Source: Brachionus rotundiformis
Taxonomy: Eukaryota > Rotifera > Eurotatoria > Ploima > Brachionidae
Direction of reading: 5' to 3'
DNA length: 64,000 nt
NCBI GenBank assembly: GCA_016802295.1
Contig: JAESIW010000138.1
Coordinates: 4,508,005-4,572,004, forward strand
The position numbers were made by a program, and so were the translations under genes. Within the stretch, counting starts at the first letter, position 1. Every line of letters begins with the position of its first letter. Of the stretch, positions 21,940-33,181 are shown in pieces. Below the pieces are notes generated by a model, which worked only from the letters and a program-made list of their open reading frames with translations, had not been told where the DNA came from and searched no databases.

Positions 21940-22678
21940 TTAAATTCCAGGAATTTTCGCCTTCCATCCATATCTGAACATTCGCAAAATTTGTATAACA
22001 CAATCAGCAACACATAATAATGTGATCAAGAAGCCAAAAAACTTAAATTTAAAATATGTTTGTTTTTCGGGAAAAAAAATAAGATAAAAATACAGCAGCA
22101 GCGGCAAGTGCACCATAGTTGATATACTTTTGATCCTCAATATTTATTTTTCTTAAATCAGATTCGGCAACAGCGCTCAAAATCGATAAAATAAATATTG
22201 GTATTGAAATAAATAAATCAATTATTAAAATCTTAGTAAAAAATTAAAAAATTTTTATGATATTTTTTAAAATTTACCATCAAAATCCAAGGTAGTTTTG
22301 AAAAAAATTTAAAATTTACCAAATTTAAAAGGATGAATATAAATATAATAATCGCAATCAAGAAATCAACTACTGAAATAAACAAAAACGCTGATCGAAT
22401 GTCGGCCGATTTTTTGTCAAGATAAAAACCGGTTGGCGAAGGCTTGGTTACAGATGCACAACAAATCCATGTTACAAATAATAAAATCTTAAATTTTACC
22501 AATAAATAATTCAAAATATTAGATTTGATAAAGAGTTTACACTTATTAATAGATAAAGAACTAAGGTAGGTAAGTATTTTGTGTTTAGGACAAATTTTTT
22601 TCTTTGGCTTGGTGTCGGATTAGAATTGTTGTTCGGCTGATCTTGTTCTTCTATTCTAACATCTGTAAACTCTTCCAT
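21940..22678 (-). CDS. Four-TM membrane protein, MARVEL-like
   Basis: Four exons join in phase 0: 22678-22541, 22487-22278, 22231-22094 and 22041-21940, giving 195 aa with introns of 53, 46 and 52 bp. After about 35 polar residues (MEEFTDVRIEEQDQ, with Asn/Pro) come four hydrophobic segments: around LPTLVLYLLISILLFVTWIC, SAFLFISVVDFLIAIIIFIF, an ILIIDLFISIPIFIL segment, and GFLITLLCVADCVIQIL. A short extracellular loop (TKPSPTGFYLD) lies between TM1 and TM2, and a basic C-terminus follows. The topology and length suit the MARVEL group (CMTM/plasmolipin-like), which acts in membrane trafficking, but no diagnostic motif was found. The gene model is firmer than the family call. Confidence 0.7.
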
Positions 22679-24411
22679 ATTCAAATTTATGCTTTTTGAC
22701 GATTTTGATTTAAAAAAAAAACTAAATATCTGTAAACAATTATAATATTAAAAATTTTAAGGTAAAAAAAGCGAAATTATATTATTTCACAGTCAAAAAG
22801 AGCCTCTTTAAGTTTCCACAAATTTACAGAATTATGCTATGTTTTTATTTTCTTTACATTTTTCTTAAATTTTCAAGGTGAATAAGTAGGTGGCAAATCA
22901 GCGATTTTTAAGAAATTGTTTAAGATCATTCTTATATTATTTTTTTTAGCTATTTCAAAAATACAGACCCGATTTGTATATCTTTTTGCTGGTAAAGATA
23001 ATCTCTGGTCATTATTTTCTTAATTATTAGTTTTATTTTTGATATATTTATAATCAAAAATTCAAAAAAAATAAAAAAACAATAATTTATTAGAAAAAAT
23101 TTTTACTCTCAAAATTTATTCTCTGTTTTTTAAATAAATTCAAAAATCTTTTCTAATCATTTGTTTTTAAAAATAATTAAATCTGATTAAAAAAATTCAA
23201 GATTTTGAAATTAGTTAAAGATAGAATAAAAAATTAAAGAAATTTTTATTAATTTAATAGATGTATTCTCTTTTGAAGTTGTCTGATTTGATTTTAAAAA
23301 ATTAAAGGTTAAATCAAATAAAAATGTTTCGTTTAAGTTTCATATACAATCTATTGATCTTGATATTTGTCGATTAATTAATATTAAAATTTAAATACTA
23401 ATATTCTTATTTAATATTATTTTTCGTATATTCAATTCAAATGTATAAACATTTACAACCAAAGAAATTAGAATTATAAAAAATAGAATTGTTTAATTTA
23501 TTCTACTAATTTTTTATGACTTAACCAATTTCTATAAATAACCAAGTTAATCGTACAGAATATTTTAATAAAATATTTAATAATGGTACCATTTTTCAAA
23601 TTATTTTAAAATTTTTAATTTAATTAAAAATATATTTGTTGTGTATTTATTTACACAACTTTTATTTGGATAGCTTCCATGGTAAATTCTGATAAGTTTG
23701 GTTAAATAAAAGAAAAGTATTTCATATAAATTAATTATTAGAAAAGCTAATAAAGAAGACCGAAATTTGGAAAGTTTTGACTTTTTCACAAAATAAAATC
23801 AAATTTTAATTTTGCTAATGAAGGCTTTGGATGGGAATTCGGTCAGCAACACTTAATTAAACAGTTTCTTTTCAATAAAATAGGAAGCTCAAATCAAAAA
23901 AAAAGTTGGTTCTCTAAATGGTTCTACATAAATTGTCGGAACACATATCGAAAAATTTGAAAAAAATATATTTTATTAACCTTTGGTTCATTAGAAAATT
24001 TCTAATAAACATTATTTTAATATTTTTTTTAATTTTTGGTTAATTTTGGGGCTAAACTTTAACAAAAAAGAGTTAAAAAACGAAAAAAAATATAAAATAT
24101 CAAATATTGATATTTTTATTAATTTTAAAATAGTAAAAAATCTAAATTTTCTAATTTTATATTAAAAGGAAAAAAAATAATATTATAAAACAATTTATTT
24201 ACTAATTGAAAAATACCTAAAATTTGCACTAATTTTCTAGTAAAAACTTATTGCAATATTTCAAATTTTAATATGCATAAAAAAATAAAATTAAGAATAA
24301 TACTCACTAGAACTCAAATATAACAAAGTTATCTAACTAAATCCCTAACCAGCCAAAATCATGAACTTTTGTTAAGTAATAATTTTTTTGCTGTTAATTA
24401 ACTAAAGAGAG
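22679..24411. other. AT-rich intergenic DNA, no gene seen
   Basis: Flank between two divergently oriented genes. The 23601-23789 frame is low-complexity and unsupported. Confidence 0.6.
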
Positions 24412-25636
24412 ATGATAAAAAATTTAATCTCATCAATTTCGTATAAAATACCAAAACGAGTCCCTAATCGAAATGCATATTTTTTATGCTTTAAGTCAAC
24501 GCTACACACATCAAATGTAAACCAGGTGAATAAAGAATGGACTAAAACTCTGAACAATGCAGAAAAAGTTGTAGGCTATCCGACTTCGTTTCTAAATTTA
24601 CGCTATCTTGTCTCGGATGAAGTGGCAAACTTTGCCAATCTACTTCGAAAGCTAATGAAGACGAAGCATCCGCTTATTAACATGGCCAGAAAGCTTATAT
24701 CATATGGCGAAAACGAGCCCAAACGTTCCTTACAAATAAATGGTCTTTTGGTTTTGTTGATTGCCAAAGCTGCTGGCATACCAAAGAAAAATAGGTTTCT
24801 GGATGTAGAAATATCGGATGGCATACATAGTTCTCAGCGGTGTCTCGCCGAAATTACCGAAATGATCTACATGGGCTCAATGATTCATAAAGGAATTTTG
24901 GATCTGAATAGGAACCAAAATGACTTTACTGAAATGGAGCAAGGCAACAAACTAGCAGTGCTGTGTGGAGATTACTTATTAGCGAATGCATGTACCAATT
25001 TGGCAAAACTTAAAAATACGCAGGTTGTTTTTTTGATGTCTCAGGTTATTGCGGATATATCTCAAGGCATTTTCGAAGAGGATCCAAATTCAAAAATTAC
25101 ATTCTTAAAAAAGTGGTACGAAAATATCAATAGGTATTAAAGCATAGGCCTAATTTAAAATTTAATTTAAGATTTAATTTTCTAGCAAGTCATCTAGTTT
25201 GTTGTCAAATAGTGCCAAATCTGTCATGCTATTGGTGAGCCATCCTTCTGATCTGCAAGAGATTGCGTGGAATTTTGCACTTCATTTGGACATTGCGCAC
25301 AAAATTTGGTCTGATCTGTACCATTTTAAACAAGATGAAACCATATTGAGTAATCCAGACTCCATTTTAAATGCTGTATACAGAGATAAATACGAAATCA
25401 CAAGTCCGATTAATCAAGAAAAAAAATCATTTATTTCTAGCCTATTTGATTATGGTAATAAAAGTGTAGATGAAAATTTAATGCTTAAAGAGCTATTTGA
25501 AGATTGTAAATTAATATTTCAAAACCATTATAAAATAGCTTTAAATAATTTGGATAAATTGGAAAATGAGTATTCGCAGAAAGATGCCATTTCATCGCTC
25601 AAGTCAATTTTAAATGTCATGGAGAGCACTGTATGA
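24412..25636 (+). CDS. PDSS2: Decaprenyl-diphosphate synthase subunit 2
   Basis: PDSS2 is the regulatory, non-catalytic subunit of the mitochondrial trans-polyprenyl diphosphate synthase that makes the ubiquinone side chain; it partners PDSS1. Two exons, 24412-25133 and 25186-25636, join across a 52-bp intron to about 390 aa, close to human (399). Conserved stretches are VVGYPTSFLNLRYLVSDEV, LQINGLLVLLIAKAAGIP, HSSQRCLAEITEMIYM, GNKLAVLCGDYLLANACTNL and, in exon 2, LQEIAWNFALHLDIAHKIW. As expected for this subunit, the aspartate-rich DDxxD motifs of active prenyl synthases are absent (GDYLL sits where the second would be). The basic N-terminus of about 35 residues is a plausible mitochondrial targeting sequence. 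Confidence 0.95.
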
Positions 25637-26059
25637 AAAGTTTCTAATAAATAATTTCGTTAAATATTGTTTTATTTTTTTAAATTGTCCATTTTAGATA
25701 AAAAATACAATAATAAACATTCAATTTAAAAGTTAATGACATTATTTCCATAAATTTGTTAAATCCTCTCAAGTTAAATTAAAATCTGAAATAAAATTTT
25801 TAATCGTTTTGTTACACTAGAACAGAATAAATCATAAAAAGATCTTCAACATGGTTCAAAATAAAAAATTGTATTTAATACAATATTTAGAGAAAAAGGT
25901 ATTGATTAAATTTTCCTATTTTTGAGATATTTTTGATGTATCTGTAAATTGTTAGTTAGTGAAACTTTGTATATAAAACAATGATTCATTTGAAGAACCA
26001 GATTTTAAATTGTAGAGAAAAGTTGATATTTTAGTGGTTTTTATTTAAAAAAAATATTT
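25637..26059. other. PDSS2 3' flank, no gene seen
   Basis: An AATAAA-containing word near 25645 may serve polyadenylation. Nothing else recognised. Confidence 0.45.
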
Positions 26060-26420
26060 CTCTCTGAATTCTGATACTTTTACCTCTTATCGCGCCTTTA
26101 ATCACTGGTCTATTTACCTTCTGTGTCTGACCAAATTTATCTTTTTTACTCCATTCAAGTCGTCCCAATCAGTCTCCTCTCACTTTTCTTAGAACTCACG
26201 AACACTCAAATTTGTCAAACCTACTCTAGCCAGCCTCAATTCATATGACATTCTTTTTAGCGACACATGGATCTTTGTTCCCCGCTCTTGCACATTCTCT
26301 AACACATTCACATCTCCTTTCATACTTGGATTCCTTACTTGAACTGAATAGTCCAGGTAATGTCTCATCATCGATGTTTCTAGTCTTACTCACAACTTTT
26401 CCTCTGCAAATATTAAAAAG
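26060..26420 (-). mobile_element. CR1-like LINE 3' fragment
   Basis: On the minus strand, 26371-26189 reads HYLDYSVQVRNPSMKG, then ENVQERGTKI and MSYELRLARVGLTNL. This is the post-RT region of a CR1-type non-LTR element; compare the 10.5 and 51.9 kb relics. Stops follow at once. No RT domain or tail is visible. Confidence 0.7.
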
Positions 26421-26687
26421 ATATTTTACAAGCTTAAACATTTTATTAATAAAAATTAAATTATGTAAAGATAAAGAATATATTAAGACATTTCATACAA
26501 TACCTCTCAATGACTTAATGGCTTAATTTAAATAGTATTTAATATATTGAGAAGTGAAAAGTTGTAATTTTGAAAATTTATCTAGAATCCGGAAAGTGTA
26601 TATCAAAAAATAGATTGAAAACATGTTTTATTAAAATAAGTTATTAAAAAAAGATATCATCAGGACGAGTCTTGGTCATTTATGTAG

Positions 26688-26927
26688 CTAGTTGCTTACT
26701 GTTGTATCTTGACTCTCATTTCCTGGTAAAATAGTTTGTTGTTCTGTAGTATCCTGCATTACTGTTACTTTATTATTTGCTTCATCTGATTCGCTTGATC
26801 CACTTGATTCACTGCTTGAATCTTGTCTTGATCTTAGACCAGGTCTTCCTCTTCTTCTTGCTTCGCTTTCAATCATCAATGAAGCTACCAAAGTAGCTAT
26901 CAACAAAATGCACAATCCTTTGTTCAT
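26688..26927 (-). CDS. Small secreted Ser-rich peptide, SEA-RR family member 5 (pair 2, left)
   Basis: A 79-residue version of the 18197 and 27600 products, of unknown function, with the same MNKGLCILLIATLVASLMIE signal peptide. It lacks nine residues of the serine tract (27 nt), reading SSESSGSSESDE. It stops after TTVSN, and the lost tail sequence is still visible downstream. It is transcribed divergently from the 27600 gene, with ATGs about 670 bp apart, and carries promoter module B. Confidence 0.87.
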   Translation of the reverse strand: MNKGLCILLIATLVASLMIESEARRRGRPGLRSRQDSSSESSGSSESDEANNKVTVMQDTTEQQTILPGNESQDTTVSN

Positions 26928-26942
26928 TTTTTCTTAAATTTT

Positions 26943-27045
26943 AGACTGTTTAAAATCTTTTCATTTTTCGAACTTTTATAGTAATTTTTTACCTGATTTT
27001 ATTAATTAAAATGAATTATAATTGTCTTTTTGAACAATTAAATCC
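26943..27045 (-). promoter_or_regulatory. Promoter module B of SEA-RR gene 5
   Basis: Minus-strand sequence with the ATTGTTCAAAAAGACAAT palindrome and an ACTATAAAAG TATA box. By eye, 102 bp equal the block upstream of the 18197 gene. Confidence 0.6.
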
Positions 27046-27500
27046 TTAAAAATTCGGCATTTTTTAATCAATTTTGGGCAATTTTTTTCTTTTCATGCTT
27101 TTCGAAGTAAGCTTTTTTGTTTACTTTAAAATAATTTTAATTTTGGGAATCATGATTTTAGTCAAAATAAATTGAAAAAATATTAAATTCATATATATTA
27201 ATAATTTTTTCCAAATACAAAGATATGTTTAAAAAGTGCTACCAAATACCACACAAGACAAAATCATGATCTTTCAAATATGTTTATTTAAAAAAGGCAC
27301 TTAATAATAATAAAAATATTTACAAAATCATGAATTTGTGAAAAATTATTTCTCTCATGAATGATTAGAAAAATGACTGAATAAAACATGTGATAATATT
27401 TTGACGAGAAGTTTATTTTCTAAAATCAGTTTGTACTCTTAAGTTGTATGAATTCAATTAGAATAATAATGTAAAAATATTAAAAATCATAAATCCAATC

Positions 27501-27551
27501 AAAGTCATTTGTTTGTGATTTAATATTCTGTATATAAATAAATCAATTTTC
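27501..27551 (+). promoter_or_regulatory. Promoter module A of SEA-RR gene 6
   Basis: CTGTATATAAATAAATCAATTTT at 27528-27550 matches the TATA core of module A upstream of genes 1 and 2. A TCATTTGTTTGTGATTTAAT element precedes it. It lies about 50-100 bp before the ATG. Confidence 0.55.
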
Positions 27552-27599
27552 TTTTTAAATGAAAATTTTAATTTAAAACAGTCTAAAATTTAAGTAAAA

Positions 27600-27866
27600 A
27601 TGAACAAAGGATTGTGCATTTTGTTGATAGCTACTTTGGTAGCTTCATTAATGATTGAAAGCGAAGCAAGAAGAAGAGGAAGACCTGGTCTAAGATCAAG
27701 ACAAGATTCAAGCAGTGAATCAAGTGGATCAAGCGAATCGAGTGAATCTAGTGAATCAAGAGAATCAGATGAAGCAAATAATAAAGTAACAGTAATGCAA
27801 GATACTACAGAACAACAAACTATTTTACCAGGAAATGAGAGTCAAGATACAACAGTAAGCAACTAG
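27600..27866 (+). CDS. Small secreted Ser-rich peptide, SEA-RR family member 6 (pair 2, right)
   Basis: An 88-residue predicted secreted peptide, nearly identical to the 18197 product; two changes are seen (DESNNK to DEANNK, TEPQT to TEQQT). The signal peptide ends at SEA, then RRRGRPGLRSRQD, a Ser/Glu tract and a Thr-rich end. Despite the near-identical coding region it uses module A, whereas the 18197 gene has module B inserted. The homologous spacer is inverted relative to pair 1. ACCAAATAAA follows at about 27912. Confidence 0.87.
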   Translation: MNKGLCILLIATLVASLMIESEARRRGRPGLRSRQDSSSESSGSSESSESSESRESDEANNKVTVMQDTTEQQTILPGNESQDTTVSN

Positions 27867-27989
27867 CTACATAAATGACCAAGACCAAATCGTAAATCCA
27901 TTTAAAAACAGCACCAAATAAATTCTTTATTCATTCCTTAATCTTTTTTTTCAAAAAATAAAAGAAAAACAAAAAAAATTGTTTAAATA

Positions 27990-30900
27990 ATTCAACTTTA
28001 TTAGTGGATTTTATTCTTTTTAAATAATAAAAAAAGGTTCAGAATAGTCTTTGCCAAAGACTCAGATAGTATGTTCTAAAATGATTTATAAGTTATTTCT
28101 CTAGCATTTCTACAAAATTAGCATGGTTCAAATTAATAATGTCAATGAAATTTTTGGTCTATGAAGTGCTGATTAATATAATATTCTTATCTTTAAACTC
28201 AATTTTTCCACCACTTGTTCTCTTGGTCTTAAACAATCTAAAAGGTTAATTTAATATATTCAAATCTATTTTGAATTCTTTTTCTATTGATTATTTTAAA
28301 TGGTTTATCAATTTTTTGTTTTTATCAGCTTGGCTAAAAAAACTGATAACCAGTTATCTCCTTACTAGCATATTATTCGGTTCAATTTTTGACCTTGCTG
28401 ATTAATTTTTTCTCATTTGTCCAAAAATATTTTTATAGTTTCAATTCGATTGAGCAATAAACAGTTATTTTTTTAGACTTGTTAAATATCAAGTTCTATC
28501 TTAAAGCCTCACTTTTTGTTTATTCAACTTTTATCGCCAAAAAAATCTGTAAAAAATTTCTTGAGAAAATTAATTTTTTTTATATTTGTTTTCCAAAAAT
28601 TATTAGAATCGGTTATCCAGTTTGTTTTGAGCCTAAATAATGAGAATTTTGAAATATTTTTACAATGAAAATTAACAAAATTAAGCTATTCGAAAAAAAT
28701 GTTTACCTGATAATCTTTTAATAAGAAAGTAAATTATGAACTTACTTACGGATTTATTTAATCGGATTTTTCTTATCTCATTGAGGTATTTGTAATTTAA
28801 ATTTTGTTCTAGTGAACTAATTTATCCTTTAATTTGAATAAAAATTGTCAAGTAATGTAAAAAGATTAATTTTATTATTAAAAGAAGTTTTAATTTAACT
28901 TTTTTATTCGATAGAAAATCTCTAAAAATATTTATCAGGTTAATTAACTGAATAATTTGAAATCTGTGTCGAAAATTTTAAGTATGTTTATAGTTATAAA
29001 AATAAAATGAGCTTTTAGTAAAAATATTTATTAAATTAGAAAATGATAGATTACATAAAATTAATTTGCAATATAAAGAATATTAAGTTAAAAAAATAAG
29101 AAAATATTTCGTTCATTTTTTGCACTATTTAAGCGTGATTAAACTTTGAAATAAAAATTGAAAAACTAGAACAAAAATTTAATTTTTTTCTTATTTTTTG
29201 GTCAAATATTTGAATTTAAAATTTTATGATTTAATAAATTTATTAGCAAATATCTTAAAAGCAAAGAACTCGTTTGAGATCAATCAAAAAATAAATTCAA
29301 AGTTGTTTGTGTAAAAATAGAAAATAATCTTTGTTCGGTCTGTGGTAAGAGGACCGTTTCTGTTATCTTGAGTGCGAGTATTAATTATTTTTCAGCATAT
29401 CTGATAATATAATTTTAGAAATAGATACCAAAAATTGATCCTAAAATTTTAGAACAATAAAAAACAAAATATGGTTTTGAACACCAGATTTTGAAAATAT
29501 TGTTTGACTTGATTATATAATATGATTTTTTAAAGTTTTGTGAAGTAGAAGATTAGTTTATGTTATTGAAAAAAATCCTGGGGAATTTGGCGAACCAAGA
29601 TCATATTTGAGAAGGGAAATTCTTAGACACTCGGAGCCCCAGTTTGTCAACATAAGGTCATTTAATTAAGTAAAATGCAAATTTTTATTTTTTGTCATTT
29701 CAAATAACTAAAATTTAAATAATATCATTAAGAAACAAAACTAAAAGCCTTCTCACATAATCTAAGAGGATTAAACAAAAAACGTAATTTCATTTAAAGT
29801 CACATTAAATTTACCACTCATTTCCGAGCTTTGCCAAAAGCAAAATCTTATTGCACTTACTCTTCATACAAACTCCTAATCCATTTACAAATTTAACAAC
29901 ATATTACTAAGAAAAGAAATGAATTTTTATTTATCTAATATCACAACCCAAATAAAAGAAGCTATTCTTTGTTTGGGGTGTTGCGTACTCTCAAAACATA
30001 ATTCAATTCCGTAGCTATTCCGTTTATTTTTCTAAAAATAAAAAAACAAAATATGTAGACAGATAAGATCAATTTTGAATATAAGTCTCACTTGTAATAT
30101 TATCTAAAAACCATTTAATTGAATTAGCCATTTAAACCAATCTTAAAGAGTTTGTAATCATGGCTCGTTGTGCTGAAGAGGGCTATAAATTGAATCTGAT
30201 TTACAATTTCTTTATCAAGACTTAACAAAAAATAAATGTTAAATCATATGCTGTGATTTAGTTTCTTATTGTGTAGCTCTCTAGCTGTGATCTAGCTATC
30301 AAAATCAAGTTATGGTGCACTAATTTAATTTTCTGTTTATGTTCTTTTTTTCAGCTTCAAAAGGCTATTTTTCTTCTAATCAGATATTTAGATAAGATAA
30401 ATTCATCCAAATTTGAATTTTGGTATTTTGCTACCTCTTTTTTGAACTTTATTTTATTCTTTAATTAAAAATTGTACAAGAGAAGTTGAATTTTTTTGGA
30501 AATTTTGTTTATCGGCTCATATTTTGAGAATTTATCTTCAAAAAATTATTAGACAACATCATTTCATCGGAAAGTATATTTCTAACTGTATCATCAGCAA
30601 GATAAAGTCACATAAAAAAGGTTAATTGTAGCAAAATTAAAATAATTTATAAATAAAATTTATTTTTTGCGCATAAAAAAGAAGTATATTTTTAATATAT
30701 CTTTAAAAAAAGTTAATTTCTCTAGCCAAATCAATAATTAATTCAAAAAATGATTTCAAACTTTTCATCACATAGATCAATTAGATAAGAGTTATCCAAT
30801 TGAGCAAATTTTTCTACTTAAGCCAAAAAGTTTTCGATGGCTCTGTGGCTCTTTATCTTTAATTAAGGGAATTGAAAACAATTTTTTATTATGTATTATT

Positions 30901-33181
30901 TAAAAATGAATTAGAAAAGTCTAGTTTACTAAAAACCATCTGTGAAGCCCGAAAAAATCGTATGAATTATAATACAAATTCATCTAAATTTCTATTAGTA
31001 TTGTGAAAATCTTTTAAGTATTTTTAAAAAGTAATACTAGCTTGATAGAAATAGCATATGTCTCTTTAGAGATAATCAATCAAAAAAATGAGTATTTTTA
31101 AAACCGATTTATTTTCAAACTCTTTTAGAAGTCCTATAAGTTAGGCGCACTTTGCATTAAACTGCGATTAAGCTTCCTAAATTAACATGCTTTTAATATT
31201 TGTTTTTAGGCAATGCTTAATAAATTTTTTAATTAATTTAAAAAAGAACACCACTACTACACTTACTCATGAGATATTAGTGTCCAAATAAACATAGACA
31301 AAACAAAATAAAGTATGCTATAACTTGGAGTTAGCTATCCAAATTTGCTATAAGTAATACTTTTGCTATCCAACTTAAAAATGGCTTCTTAAATTTTGCT
31401 TGTAATTTTTGGTTTATTTTTAGATTCGTTAAAATTTTAATTAAATTTACTAATTAAAAATAAAAAATTAAAATTTTTATTTTTCTGCTCATGAGCGGTG
31501 AATTTTGAATTAAAAATTTTGTTTATTTAAATTAAGTTTTATGAACCACTGAGTATGAATCTAATTTTTCCATAAGACGGAATTAAGTCATACAATTAAA
31601 TTTTCTGAAAAATTTGACAACTTATTGCCAAGTAGATGATTAACAAGAGCTGTATAAAGGAGACATAGAAAAGCTAATTTATTTACCTAGGATCAACAAG
31701 CTCAAGATGTAGATGGTGTGTAGATGTTAGTTAATTTTTCTATTTATTTTTCATAAAAATACAATCAAAAGCTATTTAGACGTACAAAGGTTTTGTGTTA
31801 AATTTTGGAAAATAATTTGCGAAAAAAAAATATATTTTTAATGAGCAATTAATATCGATAGTTAATTTTTCATAAAAGGTAAAAAATATCATCAAGACTC
31901 TTGTTACTTTAATAGTCATTTGGGAAGAAAAAATATGTGCTCGTACACAATTTATTTATTTAAACGAGAAAAAATTGTCAGACAATCTATGAGGATTACT
32001 GAGCGCTTTAAAAGAGTTTTTGCCCATACTTGAGCAAATCCACTACCCTTGAGTTGTTTGTCAATAAGTCAATTAACAAACTAAATGTTTTCAAATAAGT
32101 GATTATTTGCTTATGTAACTATGCTAGGAAACCAACAGAGCCCCATAGACTCTACTTAAGGCAAGACCATAATCAAGTGTTTTTATTTTTGTATTTTGTT
32201 TATTCAAGAGAGCAAAAATAAAGACGAAAAAACTTCGATAAACTTTCTATTTAAATCTGTCAAATTAATGAAAATAAAATTTAATTAAATTCTGATCGGT
32301 TTTTTATTTAGACTCGAATCAGTCATTCTTTGGTCATTATCTACTGACAAGTCTAATAAATCTCAATCATTTATGTATTGACCCACCTAGACTGATATTG
32401 TTAAATTTTTTTTTAATTCTGCTTGAACAGTTTTATTTTGTTTTCACTAGGAAAACTTATGCAAGGGTCTCTTTAAATTTTGTTTTTCTTGTTTGAATTT
32501 AGTTTATAATTATTCATTTATTGTCAGGTAAATTTAAAAATAAACTCACGGTCAATTTTAATTCGAGTTAAATGTCTCTTTAAATATTTGACTTAAAGCA
32601 AACATCCTTAAACTTTTTTCCTATATAAAAAAATAATAAAAATTCTTCCGAGATATTTTTATTTTAAATCTTTACTTTTCCCATACAGAAATAGTTATTA
32701 TTTTTAATCACATGGGCTTTTAAATTTCTTCATTTTTCTAAATAAATTTTGTCACTATTTTCTGGAATAAATTTACAAAAATTTATGCTTTTTTAGCCAA
32801 ATAGATAGCAATAAATACGAAAATTTTAAATATATCTAAAAAATTATTTTTCAACAGAAATTTTCAATAAAAAATTAATTAATGTTTTAATGTGTGGTTT
32901 GGTCTAGTAATTTTGACGAAATATTAAATTTATTAATTTAGGAATATTAGAGGGCAAAATATTTTTAAGAAACCTTGAGTTTTCAATTGTCTAGCATTTC
33001 ATAGGCAAAAAAATTTGTTTCCAGTCACACCTGGACTGTGGTAAATTGTTTACAACAATTTTAAACATAAATTTTACCAGAGATTTTTTATTATTTAATG
33101 TTTACAAGTAATTTTTCTAGATTATATAATATTTGATAGATAGAAAAATATTTAAGCTTTATCTTAAAAAATATAAATTGA
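27990..33181. other. About 5 kb AT-rich region without a recognisable gene
   Basis: No frame with protein-like conservation, no inverted repeat and no RNA gene were recognised. A short frame near 29330-29385 (CSVCGKRTV) hints at a lone CxxC relic. The end of the region is the promoter-proximal flank of the ANKS1-like gene, where missing upstream exons of that gene could hide. Confidence 0.5.

Noticed and set aside
24603..24824. Antisense frame in PDSS2 exon 1
   Set aside because: Shadow of strongly conserved PDSS2 coding sequence.
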